39,737 nt of DNA from assembly GCA_032718475.1 (NCBI GenBank), contig JAUCBJ010008353.1, positions 1 through 39,737 of the forward strand, in the 5' to 3' direction. The notes beneath the pieces were generated by a model. It did not search any database. It worked only from the letters and a program-made list of their open reading frames with translations, and was not told the origin of the DNA. Numbering within the stretch: the first letter of the stretch is position 1; each line of letters starts with the position of its first letter. Positions 1 to 11,811 of this stretch are shown here, in pieces. The stretch comes from Nemertoderma westbladi. Lineage: Eukaryota; Xenacoelomorpha; Nemertodermatida; Nemertodermatidae. Both the position numbers and the translations under genes were made by a program.

Positions 1-562
1 TAGTACTGTGCAAAGGGAATCTAGAGGTGGTTTCTGGGAGCACAGGTGTCTCTAGCACTGAAGGGGTGTCTTCGAGAACAGGCCCAATTATTTCAGGCTC
101 ATCTGTTATAATAGGGAGCCTTTTTATAGCAATAATTTGGTCTCTGGGTTCAAGATTACCTAAGTCTACACTATCCAGTTGCATTATCACCTCAGGAGGT
201 AACGTCCGCTTGAGCATCCGTCTACGTCCGCTTGAACGAGATTTATTAACTCTACCTTCGGGATCTCTCATATCACCTTCATCGGAGGAGGCAAATCCCT
301 GGCTTCTGGAGGTATATCGACTCAGGAACCGCATCTGAGCTGCAACCATAGCTGTCCTTTGTTTTTCCAGCTCTAGTTGGGTGGTCTCTTCAGATGCCTT
401 CCGTTCTGCTTCTGCCACTGCCTCTGCCGCTGCTACTTTTCTTTCCGCTTCTGCTGTTGCCATTGCCTCTGCCACCTTCTTTTCAAGACACTGTCCAAGT
501 CTAAGACTCATTCTAACACCTTCCAAAAGACTATCTGACAGTGCCCGTTTTGTGTCAGACAT
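1..562 (-). CDS. Partial ORF, Ala/Glu-rich coiled-coil protein of unknown family
   Basis: An open frame starts at an ATG on the minus strand at 562 and continues without a stop to the left edge, giving about 187 codons; the 3' end lies outside the window. The N-terminal 70 residues are strongly biased to Ala, Glu, Lys and Arg, with a run of AEAERK-like repeats, and should form a long coiled coil or charged helix. This is followed by a Ser/Arg/Lys-rich basic stretch (SRSSGRRRMLKR) and then an acidic, Pro/Glu/Ile/Leu-rich tail. I recognise no enzyme motif. It could be the N-terminal part of a gag-like or transposon-associated protein, or a single-exon host gene. The open frame over 560 bases in AT-rich DNA supports real coding. 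Function is unknown. Confidence 0.5.
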   Translation of the reverse strand, partial: MSDTKRALSDSLLEGVRMSLRLGQCLEKKVAEAMATAEAERKVAAAEAVAEAERKASEETTQLELEKQRTAMVAAQMRFLSRYTSRSQGFASSDEGDMRDPEGRVNKSRSSGRRRMLKRTLPPEVIMQLDSVDLGNLEPRDQIIAIKRLPIITDEPEIIGPVLEDTPSVLETPVLPETTSRFPLHST

Positions 563-711
563 TTTTTGTTTGTACAGTTGAATGCCTACTGCTATATTAC
601 AGTTAAAGCAAGTCTAGTAATTCAGTATCACTGCTAGCCTAGTAATCAATTACCGATACTGCTACTCAGTGTAACGTGGTATATATATAAAATATATTAG
701 AATACCGGTAT

Positions 712-948
712 GCTTATAGTATATATAAGTATTATTACAGACGAGATTTGTCACAGAGTACCGGTATATAAATTTAGCACAAATATATATAAATATATAA
801 TAGGCCTATAGTGAATACCGGTATACAGCTTACACTTATAGTATATATAAGTATAATTATGAACTAGAATTAATTACAGAGTACCGGTATGATTTCAGCT
901 CAAATTTATAGAAATAAATATAATAAGCCTATGGTAAATACTGGTATG
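712..948. repeat. Two-copy tandem repeat, 122-bp period
   Basis: The block beginning CTTATAGTATATATAAGTA at 713 recurs at 835. Each copy carries two ACCGGT-type palindromes and an AGGCCTAT- or AGCCTATGG-like segment. The copies differ by scattered substitutions, so the duplication is not recent. Confidence 0.75.
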
Positions 949-1875
949 TCAATTATTTTAGAATAATTGAATTTCTGAATATTTTAGGGTTACTTGGTTA
1001 CTTTAACTTACTTTATTACCGTTATTTAAGCAGTAGTCCAACTGATATTGAGACCTAGTTGTTGTATGGCAGGCCTACTATTTATAAATCGTTTGAGTTG
1101 ATTTATAATATTTATATACCCGTTTAAAATGGGTTTTTGTCAATATTTGAAATAAATGTTATTATTTCTGGGGGAGTCACTACACAGAAGCTGAACGCCT
1201 CTCAGTGAAGTGCTATTTATTTGACACTAAAACTGATAATTCTAATTTACCTAAGTTACTTAATACTACAAATTACTTACGATACGGGTGAGATTAATTC
1301 TCTAATTAAACACAACAAAATATTACGTACGAAATTTTTAGGGTAATTTTACAGGAAGTCTACAAACCAGTCCAACAAAGGGTTAGATTTCTGGTTATTA
1401 CAAAGGACAGGGTACTACGGTATTTAAATAATAAGTAGTAGTAAATATATTGTACTGTCCAGATAGGAAAATACCACCGCCTGACGACCTATAACCGTAT
1501 CGCTATAGGTACTACGTTATGTATCACGGATTGTTCCTACCCAGAAGCTAATAGAGCTAACGAATGTGCCTATCAACCACTTTACAACACAAATATACTG
1601 CCTACACTAATTACTTCGGAAAGCACTGTACACTAAACCCTAAATTAGGTACAAGTACCGGTATAACAAATAATCAGTAGTTAAATATACTTGAACAGTT
1701 AAAAGAACCACGGCATCTGCTGGAGTGACCGAAGCACAAAATCTCCAGTCTTTACCTACGCCGAGCAGCCCTGATGTAGTACCGGGGTTAGTTTAACTAT
1801 AACGGTATGTATAACAAGCACAATTACTGTAGGAATAAACTTGGGGACATGAATGTTGCGAATAATCGCATAAAC

Positions 1876-2440
1876 TATGAATAATAAATATTACGCTACC
1901 CGTACAGAATACTGAAACAAATACAAACCAAACGCTGGCAAACTACTATCAAGCCTAAACAAACTACAGTATGTGCAGATTCTGAAACTGTTAGTTAGTA
2001 TGCGTTCTAACACGGTAGTACGACTTACTCTTTAAGAGGGGATTGACCTTACAGCTTATGGCTGCCCCAACTTACTAACGGCACTTTATCAGACCAACTC
2101 TACACACGCAGCAATCCCTTCAGACCTAAAAATAGCTAGACAACAATCCAGCCTACAAATATTTGAGTAATAACTATTACGGTACCTGAACAGACCACAC
2201 AAACAAACACAGGCTAAAACACTGACAGACTACAATCAAGCCTAAATAAACTACAGTATATGCAGATTCTGAAACTGTTAGTTAGTATGCGTTCTAACAC
2301 GGTAGTACGACTTATTCTTTAAGAGGGGATTGACCTTCAGCATATGGCTGCCCCAACTTACTAACGGCACTTTATCAGACCAACTCTACACACACCGCAA
2401 TCTCTCCAAACTCAACAACAGTCAGACAGCAGCTCAGCCT
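1876..2440. repeat. Two-copy tandem repeat, about 288-bp period
   Basis: A segment centred on GCAGATTCTGAAACTG at 1975 recurs at 2262, an offset of 287 bp. About 185 bp (1931-2118 against 2218-2405) are almost identical. Flanking sequence on both sides is recognisably similar but more diverged. Weaker similarity extends upstream toward 1410 and 1650, so this may be the best-preserved part of an older array. No coding content was found. Confidence 0.8.
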
Positions 2441-4019
2441 ACAATTATCTGAACAATCTGAGCAGGGTCACACGCCTTCTGCTCAATATTAGCCTACTAG
2501 TAAATAAAACCGACAGAAATAAGTAAACTATACAAAAGAATGAGGGGTGATCAATCCCTATTCCCCTGGCAGCCTACAATATACAATAGATCACAATCGA
2601 AATAATACTAAATGTACTTGTACAGCAGTACCGGTACCGGTGATGACAGTTAGGCCTACAGACCTACAGAAGCACCGGTTCAGTTTTACCAGTCACTACG
2701 GTATTTTGCAACCTTATTGCCTACTGCAATAAGATTATAAACTGTTACTGTTCGACAGAACAGTATTAAACTGTATTTAATGCTTACACTGCAATACAAG
2801 ATAACTGTTACTGTTCGCGCTTTTGAAGACCTTTAGCAGTTTAACCTGCCAAAATTTATATGTCTTTTAGTTAATTAACACACCTTTAGCATACGACAAT
2901 ATTTTATGCTAATAAACAAAACATTAGCCGAAGCCAGCCCATTCACCCGATGGATCTACACCCGGGAGGCTGAATTCGGATGCTTAGATTTTATTATTGC
3001 AGTGTAAGGTTGCAGTGTAAACCTATTGTATTATTCGATAGATCACTAATAATTAATTTCTGACAGATATTATTAACTTTCGGGAAATATTAACAGTTCC
3101 TTTAGGACGTGGCGCTCTATCTATTTAAACAGAGCTAGGACTTATACTAAACGCAACGATAAGGCTTATGATTAAAGTATAAGTCGCATTCTTTAGGAAA
3201 TGCTTTGTTACCAGTCACATCACACTCACAATCATGCACACTATTCTGCCGACCGTCAGTATATTTGATCACACATAAAGAGAACAGCAATTGACTCAGG
3301 TAGTGTCTACTAAATAACATTAGATTCAATACACACCACATTGATATAAATCGCAATTGTTATATATAGCCCGCCTCTCTAACCTGTAGTGTATCAAGAA
3401 AATTGGGAATTTTGGGTGATTTATCCGTATTCTCCAAAGAGCAATATTTCCATCAACAAATAGATACAATTAATAACTGACGGTAAATAGCAGTACAAAC
3501 AATATGATTAGTGCAGTTAAATTAAGTGAGGTAACACCGCCGGTAACAGTTATACTTTCTATAATCTAAGCAGTTTTACTAGAGTTCTTAGAGCCGGTGT
3601 TTCTGGCTTAGACAGCAATAACAACAAAGTATCAAGTAAAAACAGTAAGACTGAACACTCTCCTTATGATCGGCCGAAAAGCTACACGTCGACAGGAAAA
3701 ATCGCTCTGATTGGCTCAAGCCAAACAAAGAACCATGCATCCAATGGCTGTTTCCATGTCAGCAACCAGCTGTTAGATGTCGTAATATGAATCATCACGG
3801 CTAAGCTGTGAAAGGTAGTTGGTGCATTGCAGGTTTTTTGCCTTACCATGTCCGCCAAAACACGTATATAGCAGAATGACTTTTATGTCCGTTAAAACAC
3901 CTGTAACGGTACCTTGCGGGCGAGGGGAATATATATACAGTTAGAGAACCTTTTTAGAGTATTCCAGCGCCTGGGGGGAAACTGGATTGCGAAGCAAAAG
4001 GGGCCAGTTATATCCCACA

Positions 4020-5720
4020 GAAGCTTTTACACAGTCAGAGGGCAGATGATGATCTTGACCCAGATACAAATTTTTACCACAACATAAAATGTAAGTACCA
4101 CTCAGATTTTTCACAACTAAATAATTCCTTGGACTTTTCATTTCTCCATATAAATATACGTAGTAAAAACTGAATAAAAATTTATCAAATCTTGAAAACA
4201 TGTTACATTGCATATCTTCCCCTCTACGTATTATTGGAAACGACGTAACTAGAACTGTAATGTGTATAAACAACAAAAAATCAGTGGGACTTGATGGTAT
4301 TGATCCAACTGTGGCTCGAGCGGCAATATCTAAAATTGCAGGTCCTTTAACATACATAATACATTTATCACTTGTAAACAGGATAGTGCCTGACCCATTG
4401 ACATGTTCTAAAATTGTACCAGAATTCAAAGGTGGGGATAAAAACCTATTAGTAAATTATCGGCCTGTTAGTGTTTTGCCGTATTTTTCTAAAATTCTTG
4501 AAAAGGTTATGTGCACTCAACTGCTGGGATTTATTAAAAAAGAAAACATTTTATGTTGTGATCAGTTTGGATTCCAACCCAAAAAATCTGTAGAATTAGG
4601 TTTATCAACTTTCATTCACGATCTTGCAATTCAAAATTATGATAATAATATTACAGTAGGTTTGTTCCACGACCTATCCAAGGCATTTGACATGGTTAAT
4701 CTGAACATTACGGTATCCGTGGTACTCCCTTGGATTGATTTAGGAGCTACTTATCAAACCGTCAGCAAAAGGTACAACTTTTATCGTCCATTTCAGATTC
4801 TAAAACTATAAAATGTGGAGTGCCACAAGGTTCCATATTGGAACCAATATTATTCCTCTTATATATAAATGATAGTACAGAAAGTTCCCCTCTTTTAAAA
4901 TTAGTCATTTTTGCCAATGAAACATATGTCTTCCGATCGGGAACTGAGATTAACAAAATTATTGATGAATTAAATAACGAATTGCAAAACGTATACAATT
5001 GGCTGGCATCTACTAAATTATCTATAAATCTTAACAAAACGAAATTAATGGTTTTTTCCAATAGAAATACTAATATAGTTAAGCCAGTTTATATTAATGG
5101 CAGTTAAATTAAACAAGTTACCGAAATCACATTCAATACATCAGATTAAAGATTGCCCAAAACGCAGGAATTCTGGGCAGGATTAAACACTTTTGCCATA
5201 TAAAATTCGCCTCACTTTGTATAACACACTTATCCACCCATACATGTTCACGCTAACTATATAGGGTAACGCTAGCGAGGCCAACAGTACTGCGACAAAT
5301 CCCATCTTACTACTACAGTACAAAAAAAGGAAATATGTTATGTACATCTAAAACACTGGCAACATCATACGAATGAACTATTTTCGACCCAGCAAGAATT
5401 ACAGCTCCCGAAGTTATACATTTTACAAAGTCTTATTTTTATGTACAAATTTATGATGGGACAACTTGACTTGCCACAAAATCTCAAATCAATTCTAATA
5501 TTAAATAAACAACCTCACAATCATAACACCCACACCAGTAATAATATACATCTTCCTCTGTATCGATAATCGTCAACCCAGTCTATAGTGAGTTATGACG
5601 GTCCATTACACTGGCAACTACCAATGTCACTCCGCTGGCATCCTACTATTTACCAATTTAAACGAAATTTGAAAAATACTCTATTAAATAAAAAAATAGC
5701 ATTAAAAGGTTCTGGGTGAT
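4020..5720 (+). pseudogene. CR1/Jockey-like non-LTR retrotransposon ORF2, internally deleted and inactive
   Basis: This is a LINE endonuclease/reverse-transcriptase remnant. At 4048-4155 a frame gives the start of an APE-type endonuclease (LDFSFLHINIRS). After a frameshift it continues near 4165 as NLSNLENMLHC. Most of the endonuclease is then missing, and sequence from about 4234 is the RT: KSVGLDGIDP, NYRPVSVLPYFSKILEKVM, DQFGFQPKKS and motif A LSKAFDMVN. A frameshift near 4700 precedes GVPQGSILEPILFLLYIND at about 4815. The catalytic FADDT motif reads FANET, so both aspartates of motif C are gone. The C-terminal domain (ILGRIKHF, VSYDGPLHW, FKRNLKNTLLNKK) follows with several breaks to about 5715. 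RT order and motifs place it in the CR1/Jockey group; the exact clade is inferred. Confidence 0.9.
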
Positions 5721-5878
5721 TATTCATGAATGTCACAAACAGTTCATTTAATTTATTTACTTTAATAAATCCAACTTATAATATAATCTTATTAACGGAT
5801 TAATTTCTAGACTTGCCAGGTGCCTTATAAGCTTGCTTCCAATGTTTGGCCAGATCTCTGTTGGTATCACTCAGATGT

Positions 5879-5942
5879 GGGGGGGGGGGGGGGGGGGGGT
5901 AGATAGGCAGTAGATAAGGAAGGAGGGGGGGGGGGGGGGGGG
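5879..5942 (+). repeat. Two G-runs of about 20 bases
   Basis: Two uninterrupted G homopolymers flank a short AGATAGGCAGTAGATAAGG spacer. They are likely to form G-quadruplexes on the plus strand. The polyproline frame on the opposite strand is only the translation of these runs. Confidence 0.9.
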
Positions 5943-6133
5943 TTGTCTTTAAAAGACTTAATTGTTATACATAATTGTAAAATTTTTAATTTAAATTGTA
6001 ATTGGTAAATATAATGGTATGTGCAAGCCTTCCCAAACCTCATCCTTATCACGGCAGCTTATAAAGTTTTTTTAATGATTGATCCCAAGTAGTCATGATG
6101 TAATCATTTCTAGGGTCGATAGATCCCAGAAAA

Positions 6134-6746
6134 TTTAGATCTCGTGAGGTAGGTCTTTAGATCTCGTGAGGTAGGTCTTTAGATCTCGTGAGGTAGGTCT
6201 TTAGATCTCGTGAGGAAGGTCTTTAGATCTCGTGAGGTAGGTCTTTAGATCTCGTGAGGAAGGTCTTTAGATCTCGTGAGGAAGGTCTTTAGATCTCGTG
6301 AGATTGGTCTTTAGATATCGTGAGGTAGGTCTTTAGATCTCGTGAGGTAGGTCTTTAGATCTCGTGAGGAAGGTCTTTAGATCTCGTGAGGTAGGTCTTT
6401 AGATCTCGTGAGGAAGGTCTTTAGATCTCGTGAGGAAGGTCTTTAGATCTCGTGAGATTGGTCTTTAGATATCGTGAGGTAGGTCTTTAGATCTCGTGAG
6501 GTAGGTCTTTAGATCTCGTGAGGTAGGTCTTTAGATCTCGTGAGGTAGGTCTTTAGATCTCGTGAGGAAGGTCTTTAGATCTCGTGAGGTAGGTCTTTAG
6601 ATATCGTGAGGTAGGTCTTTAGATCTCGTGAGGTAGGACTTTAGATCTCGTGAGGTAGGTCTTTAGATCTCGTGAGATAGGTCTTTAGATCTCGTGAGGT
6701 AGGTCTTTAGATCTCGTGAGGTAGGTCTTTAGATCTCGTGAGGTAG
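6134..6746 (+). repeat. Minisatellite, 22-bp unit, about 28 copies
   Basis: The unit is TTTAGATCTCGTGAGGTAGG plus TC. Variants have GGAAGG or GATTGG in place of GGTAGG, or ATATC in place of ATCTC. The variant order shows a higher-order repeat: units 2-8 and 9-15 have the same pattern of variants, ending each time in the GATTGG form, so a 154-bp block was duplicated. The array ends with a fused GGTAGAGGTGAGGTAG that leads directly into the next satellite. Confidence 0.95.
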
Positions 6747-6756
6747 AGGTGAGGTA

Positions 6757-6983
6757 GTTTGTTTTAGAACAGCTCAGTACATACCAGTTTGTTTTAGAAC
6801 AGCTCAGTACATACCAGTTTGTTTTAGAACAGCTCAGTACATACCAGTTTGTTTTCGAGCAGCTCAGTACATACCAGTTTGTTTTAGAACAGCTCAGTAT
6901 ATACCAGTTTGTTTTAGAACAGCTCAGTACATACCAGTTTGTTTTAGAACAGCTCAGTACATACCAGTTTGTTTTAGAACAGT
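6757..6983 (+). repeat. Minisatellite, 30-bp unit, first block (about 7.5 copies)
   Basis: The unit is GTTTTAGAACAGCTCAGTAC followed by ATACCAGTTT. The block ends in a truncated unit followed by CATATGATATAGAACAGC. That same boundary sequence is found again at the far end of the second block. The unit is divisible by three and has no stop on the minus strand, which creates a spurious decapeptide-repeat frame. Confidence 0.95.
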
Positions 6984-7003
6984 ACATATGATATAGAACA
7001 GCT

Positions 7004-9222
7004 CACTACATACCAGTTTGTTTTAGAACAGCTCAGTACATACCAGTTTGTTTTAGAACAGCTCAGTACATACCAGTTTGTTTTAGAACAGCTCAGTACA
7101 TACCAGTTTGTTTTAGAACAGCTCAGTACATACCAGTTTGTTTTAGAACAGCTCAGTACATACTAGTTTGTTTTCGAGCAGCTCAGTACATACCAGTTTG
7201 TTTTAGAACAGCTCAGTATATACCAGTTTGTTTTAGAACAGCTCAGTACATACCAGTTTGTTTTAGAACAGCTCAGTACATACCAGTTTGTTTTAGAACA
7301 GCTCAGTACATACCAGTTTGTTTTAGAACAGCTCAGTACATACCAGTTTGTTTTAGAACAGCTCAGTACATACCAGTTTGTTTTAGAACAGCTCAGTACA
7401 TACCAGTTTGTTTTAGAACAGCTCAGTACATACCAGTTTGTTTTAGAACAGCTCAGTACATACTAGTTTGTTTTCGAGCAGCTCAGTACATACCAGTTTG
7501 TTTTAGAACAGCTCAGTACATACCAGTTTGTTTTAGAACAGCTCAGTACATACCAGTTTGTTTTAGAACAGCTCAGTACATACCAGTTTGTTTTAGAACA
7601 GCTCAGTACATACCAGTTTGTTTTAGAACAGCTCAGTACATACCAGTTTGTTTTAGAACAGCTCAGTATATACCAGTTTGTTTTAGAACAGCTCAGTACA
7701 TACCAGTTTGTTTTAGAACAGCTCAGTACATACCAGTTTGTTTTCGAGCAGCTCAGTACATACCAGTTTGTTTTAGAACAGCTCAGTACATACCAGTTTG
7801 TTTTAGAACAGCTCAGTACATACCAGTTTGTTTTAGAACAGCTCAGTACATACCAGTTTGTTTTAGAACAGCTCAGTACATACCAGTTTGTTTTAGAACA
7901 GCTCAGTACATACCAGTTTGTTTTAGAACAGCTCAGTATATACCAGTTTGTTTTAGAACAGCTCAGTACATACCAGTTTGTTTTAGAACAGCTCAGTACA
8001 TACCAGTTTGTTTTAGAACAGCTCAGTATATACCAGTTTGTTTTAGAACAGCTCAGTACATACCAGTTTGTTTTAGAACAGCTCAGTACATACCAGTTTG
8101 TTTTAGAACAGCTCAGTATATACCAGTTTGTTTTAGAACAGCTCAGTACATACCAGTTTGTTTTAGAACAGCTCAGTATATACCAGTTTGTTTTAGAACA
8201 GCTCAGTACATACCAGTTTGTTTTAGAACAGCTCAGTACATACCAGTTTGTTTTAGAACAGCTCAGTACATACCAGTTTGTTTTAGAACAGCTCAGTACA
8301 TACCAGTTTGTTTTAGAACAGCTCAGTACATACCAGTTTGTTTTAGAACAGCTCAGTACATACCAGTTTGTTTTAGAACAGCTCAGTACATACCAGTTTG
8401 TTTTAGAACAGCTCAGTACATACCAGTTTGTTTTAGAACAGCTCAGTACATACCAGTTTGTTTTAGAACAGCTCAGTACATACCAGTTTGTTTTAGAACA
8501 GCTCAGTACATACCAGTTTGTTTTAGAACAGCTCAGTACATACCAGTTTGTTTTAGAACAGCTCAGTACATACCAGTTTGTTTTAGAACAGCTCAGTACA
8601 TACCAGTTTGTTTTAGAACAGCTCAGTACATACCAGTTTGTTTTAGAACAGCTCAGTACATACCAGTTTGTTTTAGAACAGCTCAGTACATACCAGTTTG
8701 TTTTAGAACAGCTCAGTACATACCAGTTTGTTTTAGAACAGCTCAGTACATACCAGTTTGTTTTAGAACAGCTCAGTACATACCAGTTTGTTTTAGAACA
8801 GCTCAGTACATACCAGTTTGTTTTAGAACAGCTCAGTACATACCAGTTTGTTTTAGAACAGCTCAGTACATACCAGTTTGTTTTAGAACAGCTCAGTACA
8901 TACCAGTTTGTTTTAGAACAGCTCAGTACATACCAGTTTGTTTTAGAACAGCTCAGTACATACCAGTTTGTTTTCGAACAGCTCAGTACATACCAGTTTG
9001 TTTTAGAACAGCTCAGTACATACCAGTTTGTTTTAGAACAGCTCAGTACATACCAGTTTGTTTTAGAACAGCTCAGTACATACCAGTTTGTTTTAGAACA
9101 GCTCAGTACATACCAGTTTGTTTTAGAACAGCTCAGTACATACCAGTTTGTTTTAGAACAGCTCAGTACATACCAGTTTGTTTTAGAACAGCTCAGTATA
9201 TACCAGTTTGTTTTAGAACAGA
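7004..9222 (+). repeat. Minisatellite, 30-bp unit, second block (about 74 copies)
   Basis: About 74 nearly perfect head-to-tail copies of the same 30-bp unit run in exact register. Rare variants (TTTTCGAGCA, CAGTATA) recur at intervals of about 270-300 bp, which points to repeated segmental expansion by unequal exchange. The minus strand is open for 587 codons encoding a ten-residue repeat (SCSKTNWYVL), because 30 is a multiple of three. There is no start context, unique sequence or other sign of a gene. The right boundary (9223-9250) repeats the boundary found at 6984-7010. Confidence 0.95.
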
Positions 9223-9475
9223 ACATATGATATAGAACAGCTCACTACATACGGACATTGTTCAGTGGCTGTGGGGCGCTAATGACTATGACTTAGCAAC
9301 ACTGTGTCACAAGAAAATAAAATTCACCTTTCCGAGGAACAAAGTTCTTCAAGAATTAGTTTTATAGGGAAGCAGGAACTTAAGACAAACTGGTTCTAAA
9401 GATTGCGGCATCAAAATACTCAAGGGATCAAAAGACTTTGGGAACTAAATACCCAATGGAATCAGAGATATGTGT
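9223..9475. other. Unique spacer between satellite and TTAA element 1
   Basis: About 250 bases with no supported gene. The first 28 bases duplicate the boundary sequence seen at 6984-7010. A phrase near 9445, GGGAACTAAATAC followed by GGAATCA, has a loose match just right of the next element (near 10970). Confidence 0.4.
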
Positions 9476-9526
9476 TGCTATTAATACCGGGCTATAAAAT
9501 GTTGTACAAATAGGTGGGGGGGAGGG

Positions 9527-9563
<37 letters not shown>

Positions 9564-10957
9564 AGATTTCACTAGTCGGAATCCGACCGAAAATTTTTTT
9601 TAGAAAAATTGTACTTGGGTGGTGGTTATTTTGCAGCACCAAAATTACAAGTAGTGAACAGTTTTCATAATATTTGAAAGTTACATTTTTCGGCTAATTG
9701 TTTTTAATACAGGTTTTCTGGGGTGTAAAATCCATTAAAAATGATCTGATTACTGTAAATGGCTGTTTTAGTCCGCTATGTAAGCAAAATATGAAAAAAA
9801 CAAGTAATCAGCACTTTTCAGTTTGAACACAACATTTTTAATTCACTTATATGATGCCATAAATTCAAATTTTCAGATTTTCTGGGGGGCTGATTCTAAT
9901 GAAATACATTTCTAATTTGCCAGATCATTGCTGCTACTCGTATTGTTCGGCGTAATATGGCAAATTTTTGTGCTAGTACCAAATTTCGTACCCATCACCA
10001 AAAAGTACAGGTTTGAGATGTCCAGTGCGATTTTTATTGATTCCATCAGATTCAGCGCCCTCACAAATCCGTATAACGCAAGAAACAAGATGATACCATC
10101 TACTGATAAATTTTATTATTTTCAAAAATTTCGGTGCTGGCACAACAATTTTCACCCACCGGCGAAAAATACAAGTTTGAAAATTCTTATGCAATTTTAA
10201 CTTATTCCATTGAATTCAGAACCCTCACAAACCCGTATAACGCAAGAAACAGGTGACACAATCAATTGATATATTTGATGGTTTTCAAAATTTGGTGTTA
10301 GCACCACATTTTGCACCCACTTCCGAAAAATACAAGTTTGAGATGTCTAGTTCGATAATTATTTATTCCATTGAATTCAGAACCGCCATAAACATCTAAA
10401 ACGCGAAAAATAAGTTGTCATAAGCAATTGAACTATTGAATGTATTTTCAAAATTTCGTGCTGGCAGCAAATTTTGCACACAGCACCGAAAAATACAAGT
10501 TTTATAACCCTGGTGCAACTCGTATATATTCAATCGAAACTAGAACTAAAAAAATCCCTATTGCGCAAAAATAAGTTCAAACAATCAATTTACAAAATTG
10601 ACATATTTCAAAATGTGGTGCTGGCACCAAAATTTGTCACCCGCCGAAAAAACATAAGTTTGGAATTTCTAAATTAATTTATACCTCATTTCCATCTCAT
10701 TGCAAACACCAAAAAACCGGTGTAAATCAAAAATAGAGATGTTACAAATCATATTTTAATGAAATGTAATTTTCAAAAAATGTCACAAAAAAGTGCCAAA
10801 AATAGGGTTAAAATGGTGCTATAACTTGAAAACTGCCCAATATTTCACTATTACGACGACAACAAATTTCAGATTCCCAACTACGTTTGTTTCAGAGTTA
10901 TAACAAAAAAAACCATGGGGGCGTCATATTGACCCCCCCCCCCCGGGTTTAATAGGG
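9476..10957 (+). mobile_element. TTAA-type (piggyBac-like) non-autonomous element, copy 1 (decayed)
   Basis: This copy matches the elements at 24322 and 30377 over its length. The left end reads CTATTAATACCGGGCTATAA and the right end CCCGGGTTTAATAGGG. The expected TTAA target site is degraded here (GTGT on the left, TTGA on the right), so this is the oldest-looking of the three copies. A long G-run (about 9510-9562) sits just inside the left end and a C-run (10932-10944) just inside the right. The interior holds about five diverged repeats of roughly 162 bp, with TTTTCAAAATTTGGTGCT landmarks and TACAAGTTTGAGATG cores. No transposase is encoded. Short frames across the repeats are interrupted and inconsistent between copies. 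Confidence 0.8.
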
Positions 10958-11120
10958 TTGAACACCTGCGGAAACTAAATACTTCGGAATCAAATGGCCC
11001 ACAGGAACAAAGAAAGAACCCGGTATCTAAATCCCTGGCAATTCCACAAAGTAATATAATTTCCATTAATATAGTTTATAAAAATAAAACAGAAAAATAT
11101 ATACCATTCAATAATTTGTT
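10958..11120. other. Short AT-rich spacer
   Basis: No gene or structured element recognised between TTAA element 1 and the tandem duplication. Confidence 0.4.
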
Positions 11121-11811
11121 ATTCCCCATTTATGAGCGGGTTAAATATCACTTCTAATAGTGGGCTACCTAAAAAATATCACTTTTTGCCCACTGGAAAA
11201 TATCAGCTATAAAATAAAATAGCATAAAAATGGCAGTTGCTATGCAACTGCCTATTATCCTAGGCCTAGCTCTATTAGCAAATCAGATTGTCAGAACATA
11301 CCTACCGGTACCACAACACATTTTTGTATCATTATCCATTGTCTGAAATTGAAAGTACCAGACCGGTACTGTACCCAGCCTGTAGCCAGGCAGTGGGCTG
11401 ACCAGACCAAACTGCTTGGCATGGTGTAGGCTTAATACTGGTACCTGTGTGTGGTACTGTACGATTTGTCCATCACTTAATTGCTGTCCGACTGCCTGAG
11501 GGATAATGTTGCGAAGCTCTGAAGCTGTGGACTGGTGGTAACGATACAAGTCTGTACAGCAGGCTACAGTAGGTAGGCCCTACATTACATATTTCGTGCT
11601 CTTTTCTGTCTTTATGTTTAATATGTAAGTTGGACGCAGTCTTACGGAAATGAATATTGATTTTATTTGAATAATAATAAAGCTGGCTTTAAATAAAACT
11701 GTTGTTTTGTAACTACAGTAAGCTAATGATTACGGTAATGTAACACGAAATCAGTATTTTTTATATATAGGCCTAACGGAGATTTATGCGAATCCGGAAT
11801 GAAAATTTCCC

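Larger units (their letters stand above)
563..3990. other. AT-rich spacer without a supported gene
   Basis: No open frame here looks like a protein. The stretch is AT-rich and unusually rich in the palindrome ACCGGT, often as ATACCGGTAT or GTACCGGTA (for example near 703, 760, 813, 883, 1655 and 2630). It contains two tandem duplications described separately. It also has a 14-bp inverted repeat, CTTACACTGCAATA at 2783-2796 against its complement at 2995-3008. The sequence lies upstream of the minus-strand ORF at 562, so part of it may be promoter or UTR, but I see no clear signal. Confidence 0.5.

Noticed and set aside
1931-2405. LTRs of a retrotransposon
   Set aside because: The repeats are adjacent (288-bp period), with no internal gag/pol, primer-binding site or polypurine tract between them.
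5867-6052. Proline-rich small protein on the minus strand
   Set aside because: The prolines come from two G homopolymers; there is no other support.
6757-9222. CRISPR array (repeat begins GTTTTAGA)
   Set aside because: There are no unique spacers. The 30-bp units are directly head to tail, in a eukaryotic context.
7463-9226. 587-codon minus-strand frame encoding a decapeptide repeat, as a gene
   Set aside because: The frame exists because the satellite unit is 30 bp and lacks a stop in that phase. There is no unique N- or C-terminus, and the frame is interrupted at the array boundary.
9223-9290. Kelch-like phrase YGHCSVAVG
   Set aside because: Only nine residues followed by stops; no second blade.
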